Below, piece after piece: positions 1 to 6,547 of a stretch of DNA of 8,177 bases (its first letter is position 1; each line of letters starts with the position of its first letter). The stretch is from Bacteroidota bacterium (GTDB lineage: Bacteria > Bacteroidota > Bacteroidia > Flavobacteriales > Flavobacteriaceae): the NCBI GenBank assembly GCA_004356305.1, contig SMXJ01000158.1, forward strand, positions 1-8,177. The letters are read 5' to 3'. The notes under the pieces were generated by a model that was not told where the DNA came from, did not search any database, and worked only from the letters and a program-made list of their open reading frames with translations. A program made the position numbers and the translations under genes.

Positions 1-2
1 TG

Positions 3-356
3 CTAATCCAGGCTCAAAAGGATGAGTTGCCATCATATTTTGTGATAGGCCTGTCCTACAAAATGGGTATGGGCGAGACCGGCAGTCTTGAGCTCGCGTC
101 TACTTTCCAGGATAACAACTTCCAGGATGACACGGGCCAATTCGGTGCGGAATACAACTACGACGATATGTTTTATGTGCGTGGAGGGTATACGGTTGCA
201 CCGGATGCAGCAGATGAAGCGGATATCTACTCGTTCACGCTTGGCGGTGGTATACACTATGATTTTTCAAATATTGGGGTAACTATTGACTATGCTTACA
301 GAGATGTTGATTTCTTTGATGCGAGCAGTGTTTTTTCAATCAAGCTAGGGTTCTAG
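3..356 (+). CDS. C-terminal part of a PorV/PorQ-like outer-membrane beta-barrel protein (5' end outside window)
   Basis: The frame is open from the first complete codon in the window, so this is the last 117 codons of a longer gene and no start can be assigned. The peptide is a run of alternating polar/hydrophobic strands with turns, rich in Gly and aromatics (for example FGAEYNYDDMFYVRGGYT, then FTLGGGIHYDFSNIGVTIDY). It ends in FSIKLGF, with the terminal Phe typical of proteins inserted by the BAM machinery. The ending DYAYRDVDFFDASSVFSIKLGF follows the pattern I associate with PorV/PorQ-type barrels of FCB bacteria (full length usually over 300 residues), some of which serve type IX secretion and many of which have no known role. 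The barrel assignment is fairly safe; the family assignment is from memory of the C-terminal pattern. It is followed by a strong terminator, so it ends its own transcription unit. Confidence 0.68.
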   Translation, partial: LIQAQKDELPSYFVIGLSYKMGMGETGSLELASTFQDNNFQDDTGQFGAEYNYDDMFYVRGGYTVAPDAADEADIYSFTLGGGIHYDFSNIGVTIDYAYRDVDFFDASSVFSIKLGF

Positions 357-390
357 TTTTCATATTTAGAAAAACTCTGGTGTAAGATTT

Positions 391-425
391 AAGGGTTGGG
401 ATGTTTTTTGTCCCAACCCTTTTTT
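391..425 (+). terminator. Rho-independent terminator after the barrel gene
   Basis: A perfect 11-bp inverted repeat, AAGGGTTGGGA (391-401) and TCCCAACCCTT (411-421), encloses a 9-nt loop and is followed directly by TTTT (422-425). It lies 34 nt after the stop codon at 354-356. Because the left arm starts with AA after a T-rich stretch, the structure could also work partly on the opposite strand, but no minus-strand gene ends here. Confidence 0.93.
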
Positions 426-438
426 GATGTCTTTGAAA

Positions 439-471
439 GATTAGGGTTGCCGCGCACACAACCACCTAATC
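439..471 (+). other. Second hairpin upstream of the GWxTD gene
   Basis: The arms GATTAGGGTTG (439-449) and CAACCACCTAATC (459-471) can pair over 11 bp with a 2-nt bulge on the 3' side, around a 9-nt loop (450-458). No T-tract follows, so it is not a standard terminator. It lies only 13 nt beyond the preceding terminator and about 160 nt before the ATG at 629. It could be a 5' leader structure, a protein-binding site, or part of a bipartite termination region. The pairing is seen directly; the role is unknown. Confidence 0.45.
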
Positions 472-628
472 CGAAAACAGATTCTTAGGGATATGGAATG
501 ACAACACAAGGAGATGCAGTCGTCAGGAATAGAAGCGGAACTAAGGTGTACATCGATTCGTAGGATTTGTTATCACTCCAGATTGGAATATCCGTAAGAA
601 TTAGAAATCAAAAAAAGAAGGTGAAGCA

Positions 629-2065
629 ATGAACCATTTAGAAACATCATCACGGTTCGGATGGAAAGGTATAATTCTTGGCGTCTTAATTCAGTCGTGC
701 TTATTGGCGTCCCTTGTATCAGCGGATGGTACTCTTCAGCCGCGTGTTGACGTAGCGCAATTCCTGGATTCTAATGGGAATTCTTATATCGAAGTTTATT
801 ATGCCATTCAGGAATCAGGAATAAAATATACACAGAATGAAAGTGGAGAGTATGAATGTCAGCTTGTGGTGGATATTGAAATATTTTTAAATGAAGCCTT
901 ATGGACCAATAAGGTTTGGAAAGTCGAGAGATCGATAAAGGATACTTCACATACCTCAGAAAACAATGATTTAATTGATGTTCTGCGTTATTCTATTGAC
1001 GAGCCGGGGCACTATGAGATCTCAGTGCGCGTGCGGGATATGAACCAGGCTGATCAAATAGATAGTGTTCGCACATCCATCGAGGTGAGAAAATTTTCAT
1101 CAGATAAAGTCGAGATCAGTGATGTTGAATTGGCTACGAGTATTAAAAAGATGACCCCCGGTGTTACGAGCAATTTAATAAAAAATACCTATGAAATCAT
1201 TCCCTGCCCAATGGCAGTATTTGGGCGGGGGTCGTCCAATATTTACTACTATTTTGAGGCATACAATCTAATGACACTTGCCGGTGACAAATATAAAGCG
1301 CTCTGTAAAATCCTGACTGCGGACGGGGACGAAGTTGAGGGGTCGGGGATGATCTATCGGACAAAGCGGAAGCAATTTGATTCGAGTATTGAAGTTGGCA
1401 TGATGAATACTGCAGCATTAGCTTCCGGTCAATATAGATTGCTTTATGGTATCGCTGACGAATCCGAAACAACGCTGGCAAGTAAGGAAAAGGTTTTTTA
1501 TATTTATAATCCCGATGTGGTGGTCGCTGATAACCGTAAACAGGGAACCAATGAGGCACTTGAAGGATACAGCGATGAGGAGTTGGATGAGGAGTTTGAA
1601 AAAATTATTTATATAAATACCAAAGATGATCGGAAATTATATAAGAGTCTGAACAACGCACAGGGGAAGAGGAAGTTCATTAATTCAATTTGGCTAAGAC
1701 CCAAGGATGAACAAATACCGCCCTCCATTTTTCGAGAACGGTATTTGCATAGAGCTCGTTCTGCCGATGTGCAATTCAAATCTGTCTTTGGCAGAGGTTG
1801 GAAAAGCGACCGGGGTCGGGTGTTTATCCTCTACGGCGTTCCTTCAAACGTGCAGCGATTTCCGAGCAGCAAGGGTTCGATGCCCTATCAAATTTGGGTA
1901 TATGATAAACTGAAAGGTCAGGGAGGGGTGAAATTTATATTCGCGGATTTCCAGGGTTTCAGTAAATACCGCTTGATTCATTCTGATTTACGTGGAGAAG
2001 TTAGAAATACTGAGTGGAAAACTGAAGTTTTCAAGGGCAGAAGCCAGGAGAATATAAGATTCTAA
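629..2065 (+). CDS. Secreted GWxTD-domain protein
   Basis: This is a 478-residue exported protein of unknown function. Residues about 10-32 form a signal peptide with hydrophobic core IILGVLIQSCLLASL and a likely signal peptidase I site after VSA (residue 32). C24 is not in a good lipobox, because Gln stands at -2. The N-terminal half begins PRVDVAQF followed by IEVYYAI, the start I associate with GWxTD-family proteins, and looks like beta-sandwich sequence. The C-terminal domain spans roughly residues 320-465. It has the usual W (W355, in SIWLRPKDE), the FRERYLHRARSAD helix, and the signature G390-W-K-S-D394 followed by RGRVFILYGVP, with Ser where the family name has Thr. The family occurs in Bacteroidota, Acidobacteriota and related lineages, and no reaction is established. 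The start is supported by GAAGGTG at 617-623. A lipoprotein gene follows after 89 bp with no obvious terminator between. Confidence 0.88.
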   Translation: MNHLETSSRFGWKGIILGVLIQSCLLASLVSADGTLQPRVDVAQFLDSNGNSYIEVYYAIQESGIKYTQNESGEYECQLVVDIEIFLNEALWTNKVWKVERSIKDTSHTSENNDLIDVLRYSIDEPGHYEISVRVRDMNQADQIDSVRTSIEVRKFSSDKVEISDVELATSIKKMTPGVTSNLIKNTYEIIPCPMAVFGRGSSNIYYYFEAYNLMTLAGDKYKALCKILTADGDEVEGSGMIYRTKRKQFDSSIEVGMMNTAALASGQYRLLYGIADESETTLASKEKVFYIYNPDVVVADNRKQGTNEALEGYSDEELDEEFEKIIYINTKDDRKLYKSLNNAQGKRKFINSIWLRPKDEQIPPSIFRERYLHRARSADVQFKSVFGRGWKSDRGRVFILYGVPSNVQRFPSSKGSMPYQIWVYDKLKGQGGVKFIFADFQGFSKYRLIHSDLRGEVRNTEWKTEVFKGRSQENIRF

Positions 2066-2085
2066 GGAACGGCAGCTTTTTTTAA

Positions 2086-2111
2086 CTGCATGTTTACAAA
2101 AACGGATGCAG
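2086..2111 (+). other. Short inverted repeat in the GWxTD-lipoprotein gap
   Basis: CTGCAT (2086-2091) and ATGCAG (2106-2111) form a 6-bp inverted repeat with a 14-nt loop. An overlapping alternative pairs GCAG (2072-2075) with CTGC (2086-2089) across a T7 run. Neither has a terminator-like T-tract on its 3' side. At this size it may be chance; it does not argue strongly against co-transcription of the flanking genes. Confidence 0.2.
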
Positions 2112-2154
2112 GGCGCTGGAGTTTGTTTTTCAAAAAGAGTTTCGTGGAGGTGGA

Positions 2155-2916
2155 ATGTTTACTGTTAAGCGTTTAATGTTGTTTGGTGTAGGCTTTATGT
2201 TCTTTATTTCCTGCGGGAAAGAGGAAAGAGTCCATGTCTCTGTTTTACCTATGGTGAAAGATGCTGAGTTGTATTTTCGCGGGTTTGTTACAGATGAAGA
2301 AGAGGAGCTGGTCAGTAAAATTCACCATTTCAGTAAAAAAGTTACCCGCCAGGATACCATAGACGGACGTCCGGTTTTTGTTTGTTTGAGCAATGACCAG
2401 GAAACCTATTTTTATACTGATGAAGAAGGTACAGTCTGGGAGTCCCGGACCGTTGATGTCGGGGCGCGAATAGTTAAATATGGATTTTCATATGGAAAGC
2501 CTATGTTGGTTCGCAGGTGGGATATTCTTCTGAAAGTCAACGATGGGGTTGGAACGGAGTGGAGCGTTTCAATCGACACAGTGTTTGATGCAAAAACGTT
2601 GCAGGGTAAGGCTCAACGAATCCGGTATATTTATCAAGGTAAGGCGCGTTACGAGGGGCTGACTGCAACGTATATACCAGAAAATCATGAGATGATGTCT
2701 GTTTTTGATGCTCATTGGTATGATTTAAGCACACATATAATTAATGAATCTACAGGAGACACTCTTTTCTCAACCAGCGGAATTGCCCACCAATATTTTG
2801 AGCCCAGCTTAGGTGCGGTAAAATATATCACAAATTTCACCAAGATCGAAAGAGGTGAACCTACCTTAGTTCTTCGCGGCAGCTGGGAACTGATGCGCAA
2901 AGAAATACCGGAATAA
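2155..2916 (+). CDS. Lipoprotein of unknown function, partner of the GWxTD gene
   Basis: This is a 253-residue predicted lipoprotein that I do not recognise. Residues 5-20 are a lipoprotein signal ending in the lipobox F-I-S-C20. The mature N-terminus reads C-G-K-E-E-R, which fits the C-x-K-(D/E)2 pattern of the Bacteroidota surface lipoprotein export signal; this is suggestive only if the host uses that pathway. The mature part has no membrane segment and is mostly beta-strand-like. The segment YFEPSLGAVKYI near the C-terminus resembles the FAPGVGxVK-type motif I recall from small beta-rich lipoproteins (DUF3108-like or similar), but the link is weak. The start is supported by GGAGGTGG at 2146-2153, rather close to the ATG. 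It lies 89 bp after the GWxTD gene in the same direction, suggesting co-expression. Certain as a coding lipoprotein, unassigned in function. Confidence 0.82.
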   Translation: MFTVKRLMLFGVGFMFFISCGKEERVHVSVLPMVKDAELYFRGFVTDEEEELVSKIHHFSKKVTRQDTIDGRPVFVCLSNDQETYFYTDEEGTVWESRTVDVGARIVKYGFSYGKPMLVRRWDILLKVNDGVGTEWSVSIDTVFDAKTLQGKAQRIRYIYQGKARYEGLTATYIPENHEMMSVFDAHWYDLSTHIINESTGDTLFSTSGIAHQYFEPSLGAVKYITNFTKIERGEPTLVLRGSWELMRKEIPE

Positions 2917-2945
2917 TTCTACTACTTACTCTGTATCTATACTTG

Positions 2946-2967
2946 ATAGAGATTAAACCATCTCTAT
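2946..2967 (+). other. AT-rich hairpin after the lipoprotein gene
   Basis: A perfect 8-bp inverted repeat, ATAGAGAT (2946-2953) and ATCTCTAT (2960-2967), with a 6-nt loop lies 29 nt after the stop codon. It lacks a following T-run, so it is at best a weak transcription end or an mRNA 3'-end stabiliser. It marks a plausible boundary between the GWxTD-lipoprotein unit and the receptor gene. Confidence 0.4.
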
Positions 2968-3027
2968 TCAATTCTGATAGTTGCGAAGCGAAATTATTTT
3001 TATTTCATATCTCTAAAAAAACTTGGA

Positions 3028-3056
3028 TTGCGTGTATAAGTTGAGCATCTTATATA
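3028..3056 (+). promoter_or_regulatory. Possible promoter of the TonB-dependent receptor gene
   Basis: TTGCGT (3028-3033) and TATATA (3051-3056) are separated by exactly 17 nt, inside an AT-rich 195-bp gap before the receptor start. The -35 match is only the TTG half. No Bacteroidota-style TAnnTTTG element was found in this gap. The call rests mainly on position and spacing. Confidence 0.22.
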
Positions 3057-3098
3057 AGCAATTTTTTACGGGTGTGATTTTATTTCCATTCTATTCTC

Positions 3099-3103
3099 AA
3101 GGA
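3099..3103 (+). promoter_or_regulatory. Ribosome binding site that decides the receptor start
   Basis: AAGGA at 3099-3103 is 8 nt ahead of the ATG at 3112, a normal Shine-Dalgarno distance. The earlier in-frame ATG at 3103 overlaps this same AAGGA and has no other purine-rich site upstream. The site therefore favours initiation at 3112. Confidence 0.65.
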
Positions 3104-3111
3104 TGTCGCTT

Positions 3112-5358
3112 ATGAGTGCTTCAACAAAGATTCTTTATCCAGCTTTTTTTGCGGTTTGCTTATTCATGACTTCTGTATTTGCACAGGAGCTCATTCTTTC
3201 AGGTGTTGTGCGCGATCAAAACACTCACCAGGAAATCCGCTCAGTTAATATTTTTATCAAGGGTTCTAAGACAGGAACAGCCAGCGATTTGACAGGTCGG
3301 TATCGACTAAGAGTTAATGATGCCAGTGATGACATGATTATTATTTTTCGGCATATTGCCTACTTTCACAAGGAAATTAGCCTGAAAGATCTGAAAAATG
3401 CGAGTCACGTTGACTTACAGCCGAGGGTCATTCCTCTTAGAGGTGTCGAAATAGAGGGAGAGGGAATAGGCCGGCCGGAAATTGAGAAAGATTTACGGCA
3501 AACAGTTTCTATGATCGAGGCCAGAAATTTTGAAATCAGAGGATTTACCGACGCCGGAGATCTGCTCAGGATAGACCACAGCGTTCAGGTTGATGAAGGC
3601 ATTTCCGGGAAAAAAACAATTTCCATTAGGGGGGGCAATCCCGATGATGTTGTTGTGCTTTATAATGGAGTTAAGTTGAATAACAACTTTGACAACGTTT
3701 ATGATTTTGCGATGATTGATTTAGAGAATGTAGAACGGTTCGAGATAATAAAGGGCAGTAATACGGCCATCTATGGCCCCGAAGCTTTTTCAGGAGTCGT
3801 GAATATCGTCCCTAAAGTAGAGCAGGACTATACGATTCGCTTTCAACAGAGACTCGGCACTTATAGGTCCGGTAATTGGGGTCTGCATTTATTTAAAAAA
3901 TTTGATCGACTTAGAGGCTCCTACAGCTTAAGGCGGGGCGGGCTGGAAAGGCCTTTTAAAGATAACCGGGGCCAGCTAAAAAACACCTCGTTTCACCATA
4001 ACGTAAATTTGAACTATAACTTTTCAGAAGAAAACAATCTCAGCCTAATGGGGGTTTTTCCTACCCTGGAATATGACAGAAGGGAGAATACAGACGCAGG
4101 TTTGGTAATTGGCGACGAATCAAATAAAGATCAGTTGTATTCCGTGCGGTATACCGGCAATTTAAGTTTCCTCAAAAATATTGGTGTCACTGTATCTTAT
4201 AAAAACTTAGTGCAGGAGCAATTTCTGGAGATCAGTAATGCCTCAGATTTAGGGAATAATGGCATCGTGAATAGAGAGATCGATGATAAAGCCGTTCACC
4301 TGAATGCTGAAAAGAGTTTTGATTTTGGCGCTTTAGAGCTATTGTTTGGATATCAATTTGAAAGTGCCGAGCTTGATTTTTTAGATGACAGCGATTTCAA
4401 TGGGCCGGGTGAAATTAAAAACGCTAAGCTGAAGAGGAATCACCACGGTTTTGTTTCAATTGCAAAATACCACGGGGAAATCGGCTCCGATTTTCTGCAG
4501 ACACTTGATTTGAGTTTAAGCATGCGTCAGGACATGATTGATGATGAGCAAGTTAATTTGGTTTCACAAAGTGGGAACAGCCTGAGTGATGTCACCAATA
4601 ATTGGCACGACAACACGTTGAAATTTTCAATGAATTTGTCAGGCTACCGCAGCAATCTCCTTGTAAATGGATTTCTGAATTTTGGTAAGAATATCAAATT
4701 CCCAACCTTGTTTCAGCAGATTAATTCAACGAATTCAGATATTTCTTTGAATCCTGAGAAAAACACCAGTTTAGAACTTGGCTTTACAGTGAGCAGAGAC
4801 CTGGGAAGCGGGTCGGCTATTAATGGATTTCAAGTCGAAGGTAGTTATTTTCAAAATACGTTTGATGATAAAATTATAACATTTTCTGATTTAACATCAT
4901 TTCGTACCGAATTCAAAAGTGAACCCGACGTAAATATATCTGGGTTTGAGTCAAAATCGAGTGTGTTTTTATTTCGTAAAAAAGTAACGGTCGGTCTTGG
5001 ACTGTCACGATATTTCATCTCGGATCAGGATAAAGCTGCTTTCCCGTTTAAGTCAGATTTCAAACTCACACTTAATTTAGCCATCGATCATTTGGGATAT
5101 TCTTTTCAAATACACTGGTTTAAGGAGGGGGAGCAGGTAGCAACGCTTTTTTTCCCCGATAGGAGCGCCAGCGAATCGATACGTCTTGACGGTTACCAAA
5201 ACCTCGATGTTCACTTAAGCAAGACTTTTGAAATTAGAAAAATGAAATTGTTTGTAAATGCAAGCGGCAGGAATTTGCTGGATGATGAAAACACTGAGCT
5301 GCAGGGTTTAGCTTTGAGAGATCGCCGCTATTATGTTACCTTTGGCGCTCAGTACTAA
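3112..5358 (+). CDS. TonB-dependent outer-membrane receptor with N-terminal CarboxypepD_reg-like domain
   Basis: This is a 748-residue receptor predicted to import a ligand across the outer membrane using TonB-ExbBD energy; the ligand cannot be told from sequence. Numbering is from the ATG at 3112; an ATG at 3103 would add three residues. The signal peptide ends VFA at residue 24. A transthyretin-like CarboxypepD_reg domain follows (about 29-112), with strand ILSGVVRD and the turn GTASDLTGRYRL. The plug domain (about 120-235) shows TISIRGG (169-175), VVVLYNGVKLNN, FEIIKGSNTAIYGPEAFSGVVNI. The remainder is a 22-strand-type barrel with many aromatic-ended strands, finishing NLLDDE and RRYYVTFGAQY. 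The length is on the small side but normal for the family. The domain order is that of FCB SusC-like or siderophore-type receptors, though no SusD gene follows. A G7 tract (3629-3635) lies in the codons for IRGG. Two lipoproteins with a similar N-terminal fold come next downstream. Confidence 0.93.
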   Translation: MSASTKILYPAFFAVCLFMTSVFAQELILSGVVRDQNTHQEIRSVNIFIKGSKTGTASDLTGRYRLRVNDASDDMIIIFRHIAYFHKEISLKDLKNASHVDLQPRVIPLRGVEIEGEGIGRPEIEKDLRQTVSMIEARNFEIRGFTDAGDLLRIDHSVQVDEGISGKKTISIRGGNPDDVVVLYNGVKLNNNFDNVYDFAMIDLENVERFEIIKGSNTAIYGPEAFSGVVNIVPKVEQDYTIRFQQRLGTYRSGNWGLHLFKKFDRLRGSYSLRRGGLERPFKDNRGQLKNTSFHHNVNLNYNFSEENNLSLMGVFPTLEYDRRENTDAGLVIGDESNKDQLYSVRYTGNLSFLKNIGVTVSYKNLVQEQFLEISNASDLGNNGIVNREIDDKAVHLNAEKSFDFGALELLFGYQFESAELDFLDDSDFNGPGEIKNAKLKRNHHGFVSIAKYHGEIGSDFLQTLDLSLSMRQDMIDDEQVNLVSQSGNSLSDVTNNWHDNTLKFSMNLSGYRSNLLVNGFLNFGKNIKFPTLFQQINSTNSDISLNPEKNTSLELGFTVSRDLGSGSAINGFQVEGSYFQNTFDDKIITFSDLTSFRTEFKSEPDVNISGFESKSSVFLFRKKVTVGLGLSRYFISDQDKAAFPFKSDFKLTLNLAIDHLGYSFQIHWFKEGEQVATLFFPDRSASESIRLDGYQNLDVHLSKTFEIRKMKLFVNASGRNLLDDENTELQGLALRDRRYYVTFGAQY

Positions 5359-5414
5359 ATTAACCCATTGTTCTAGTTTTATATCGGGTGTTGACCCAGG
5401 CAGAGTTACGCTGA

Positions 5415-5446
5415 GCGGAGAATCCTGATAGGTTTATCTTCTCCGC
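5415..5446 (+). other. Inverted repeat after the receptor gene
   Basis: GCGGAGAA (5415-5422) and TTCTCCGC (5439-5446) form a perfect 8-bp stem around a 16-nt loop, 57 nt after the receptor stop. There is no T-tract beyond it. It may be a weak terminator for the receptor transcript or part of the GC-richer repeat-like patch that fills this spacer. Confidence 0.4.
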
Positions 5447-5506
5447 CATTGCGGCATCCTTCGCACGGCTTTCTGATTTGCTGACAAAAGACCCAGATGA
5501 TTTAAG

Positions 5507-5564
5507 TTCAGGCCTGCCCTGAGCCTGGCGAAGGGATGACTCGTGCCCTGACGATAGCCTGCAC
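5507..5564. repeat. REP-like palindromic intergenic element (candidate)
   Basis: This part of the 240-bp spacer is visibly richer in G and C than the genes around it and holds several overlapping inverted repeats. TCAGG (5508-5512) pairs with CCTGA (5518-5522), CAGGC (5509-5513) with GCCTG (5523-5527), and CCCT (5517-5520) with AGGG (5532-5535), the last with tandem G-A mismatches inside. GTGC/GCAC (5543-5546/5561-5564) lies just beyond. The core CCTGAGCCTGGCGAAGG resembles the dispersed CCTGAGCnTGnCGAAGG-type intergenic repeats I recall from many environmental bacterial genomes. Only one copy is in the window, so its repeat status is inference. Confidence 0.4.
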
Positions 5565-5598
5565 AGCGCGCTAATTAATTAACCAGAAGTCAATTCAA

Positions 5599-6489
5599 AT
5601 GAACGCAAAGGAAATATTGATTATTTTTTTGCTGCTTTCAATTTTTATTTTTTCTGCCTGTACAGGCAACCCATTCTCTGATGATGAAATATCACAGGGA
5701 ATGAGGCGGATATCCGGTAAAGTAGAAGTTAGCGACAACACCCATAGGCCTGAAGGAGTTTATGTTTGGTTGCAGGGTTTTGATATTGGTACTTTTACCG
5801 ATCAGGACGGAGAGTTCGAAATCATATTACCTTCGTCGGCTCAAAACTCGGGCGGCGGCGCAGGGATTCTTAACCTTTATTATTATCTGGCAAATTATAA
5901 ATTGGCAAAAACTGAGTTGACTGTGCGGAATGGTGAATTTATTTTCGCAAACGGCGAGATAAACGATAAAGGAGAATTGCACAGGCCGAAATTTATTCCG
6001 AGGATATTAAATATTTCTACAGTGTTAACGCCTTCGACAGCAAAGACTGATACCAGTATTTTTATGAAAGTAGAAGTGGTCCTCTCATCTGAAACGGATT
6101 CTGTTAACGTTTTTTATCCAAGAGAGACTTTTATTGGTCCCAATAAATTAATAGCGCCTTTATTTGTTAAAAATCTTCAGACTGGAACAGCTTTTTATGT
6201 TGAAGCCACGCTTGTTGGTATCAATCAAGAGGATCTAATAACGATAGAACGCGGCAGGCCATTCGTGCGCACCATGTTGTTATCAATGGACAAAGGCGTT
6301 CTGTCCGAAGGCCAGTATGAGATCATTCCCTATTTGAGAGTATCACAACCGGAGGTGCCGGCTGAATTGCTCAATAATTTAATTGAGGATATCGATTCAT
6401 TCGGCCTGGATTATCTTAGCGTACCCTTCTTTCGAACAAGCGGGGTGCTTAGTGTCATGAAGGGAGGAGGGGGAGAGGGCGGCAATTAA
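5599..6489 (+). CDS. Lipoprotein A with transthyretin-like domain; first of a tandem paralogous pair
   Basis: This is a 296-residue predicted outer-membrane lipoprotein with lipobox F-S-A-C21 after a strongly hydrophobic signal. The mature N-terminus (CTGNPFSDDE) has an acidic patch as in some surface lipoproteins. Residues about 38-83 are a CarboxypepD_reg/transthyretin-like domain: ISGKVEV, then EGVYVWLQGFDIGTFTDQDG, then EFEIILP. A NLYYYLANYKL strand follows. The C-terminal half (about 130-280) is beta-rich and not recognised; its layout (MKVEVVL, then NVFYP, then GQYEIIPYL) is vaguely like an Ig/BsuPI-type sandwich. It ends in a Gly-rich tail (KGGGGEGGN) that the next gene lacks. The Shine-Dalgarno is weak (AGAAG, 5585-5589), but the signal peptide fixes the start. 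The gene lies 240 bp after the receptor and 58 bp before its paralogue. No enzymatic motif is visible; an accessory binding or structural role at the cell surface is inference. Confidence 0.84.
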   Translation: MNAKEILIIFLLLSIFIFSACTGNPFSDDEISQGMRRISGKVEVSDNTHRPEGVYVWLQGFDIGTFTDQDGEFEIILPSSAQNSGGGAGILNLYYYLANYKLAKTELTVRNGEFIFANGEINDKGELHRPKFIPRILNISTVLTPSTAKTDTSIFMKVEVVLSSETDSVNVFYPRETFIGPNKLIAPLFVKNLQTGTAFYVEATLVGINQEDLITIERGRPFVRTMLLSMDKGVLSEGQYEIIPYLRVSQPEVPAELLNNLIEDIDSFGLDYLSVPFFRTSGVLSVMKGGGGEGGN

Positions 6490-6547
6490 TGTAGTAAAAT
6501 TAATCAATAAGTGTTCAAAACAATCCAGGGACTGGAGTGAGAACAAT

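Noticed and set aside
33..257. Minus-strand open frame opposite the barrel gene
   Set aside because: It is antisense to a clearly coding C-terminal barrel frame and its peptide has no domain-like features.
498..563. 21-codon open frame (MTTQGDAVVRN...) in the leader of the GWxTD gene
   Set aside because: It has no convincing ribosome binding site, no recognisable product and a length expected by chance; a leader peptide cannot be supported without conservation data.
1197..1559. 120-codon minus-strand open frame within the GWxTD gene
   Set aside because: It lies wholly antisense to a well-supported gene, is Pro/Tyr/Arg-rich in a shadow-like way, and shows no domain.
3112..5358. Assigning a substrate (vitamin B12, siderophore, glycan) to the receptor
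   Set aside because: No riboswitch, Fur-like box, glycosidase gene or other substrate-specific neighbour is visible, so any name would be a guess.
5359..5598. Cobalamin or other riboswitch in the spacer before the lipoproteins
   Set aside because: No conserved riboswitch core (such as a B12 box) could be recognised; the structures seen are short, nested inverted repeats.
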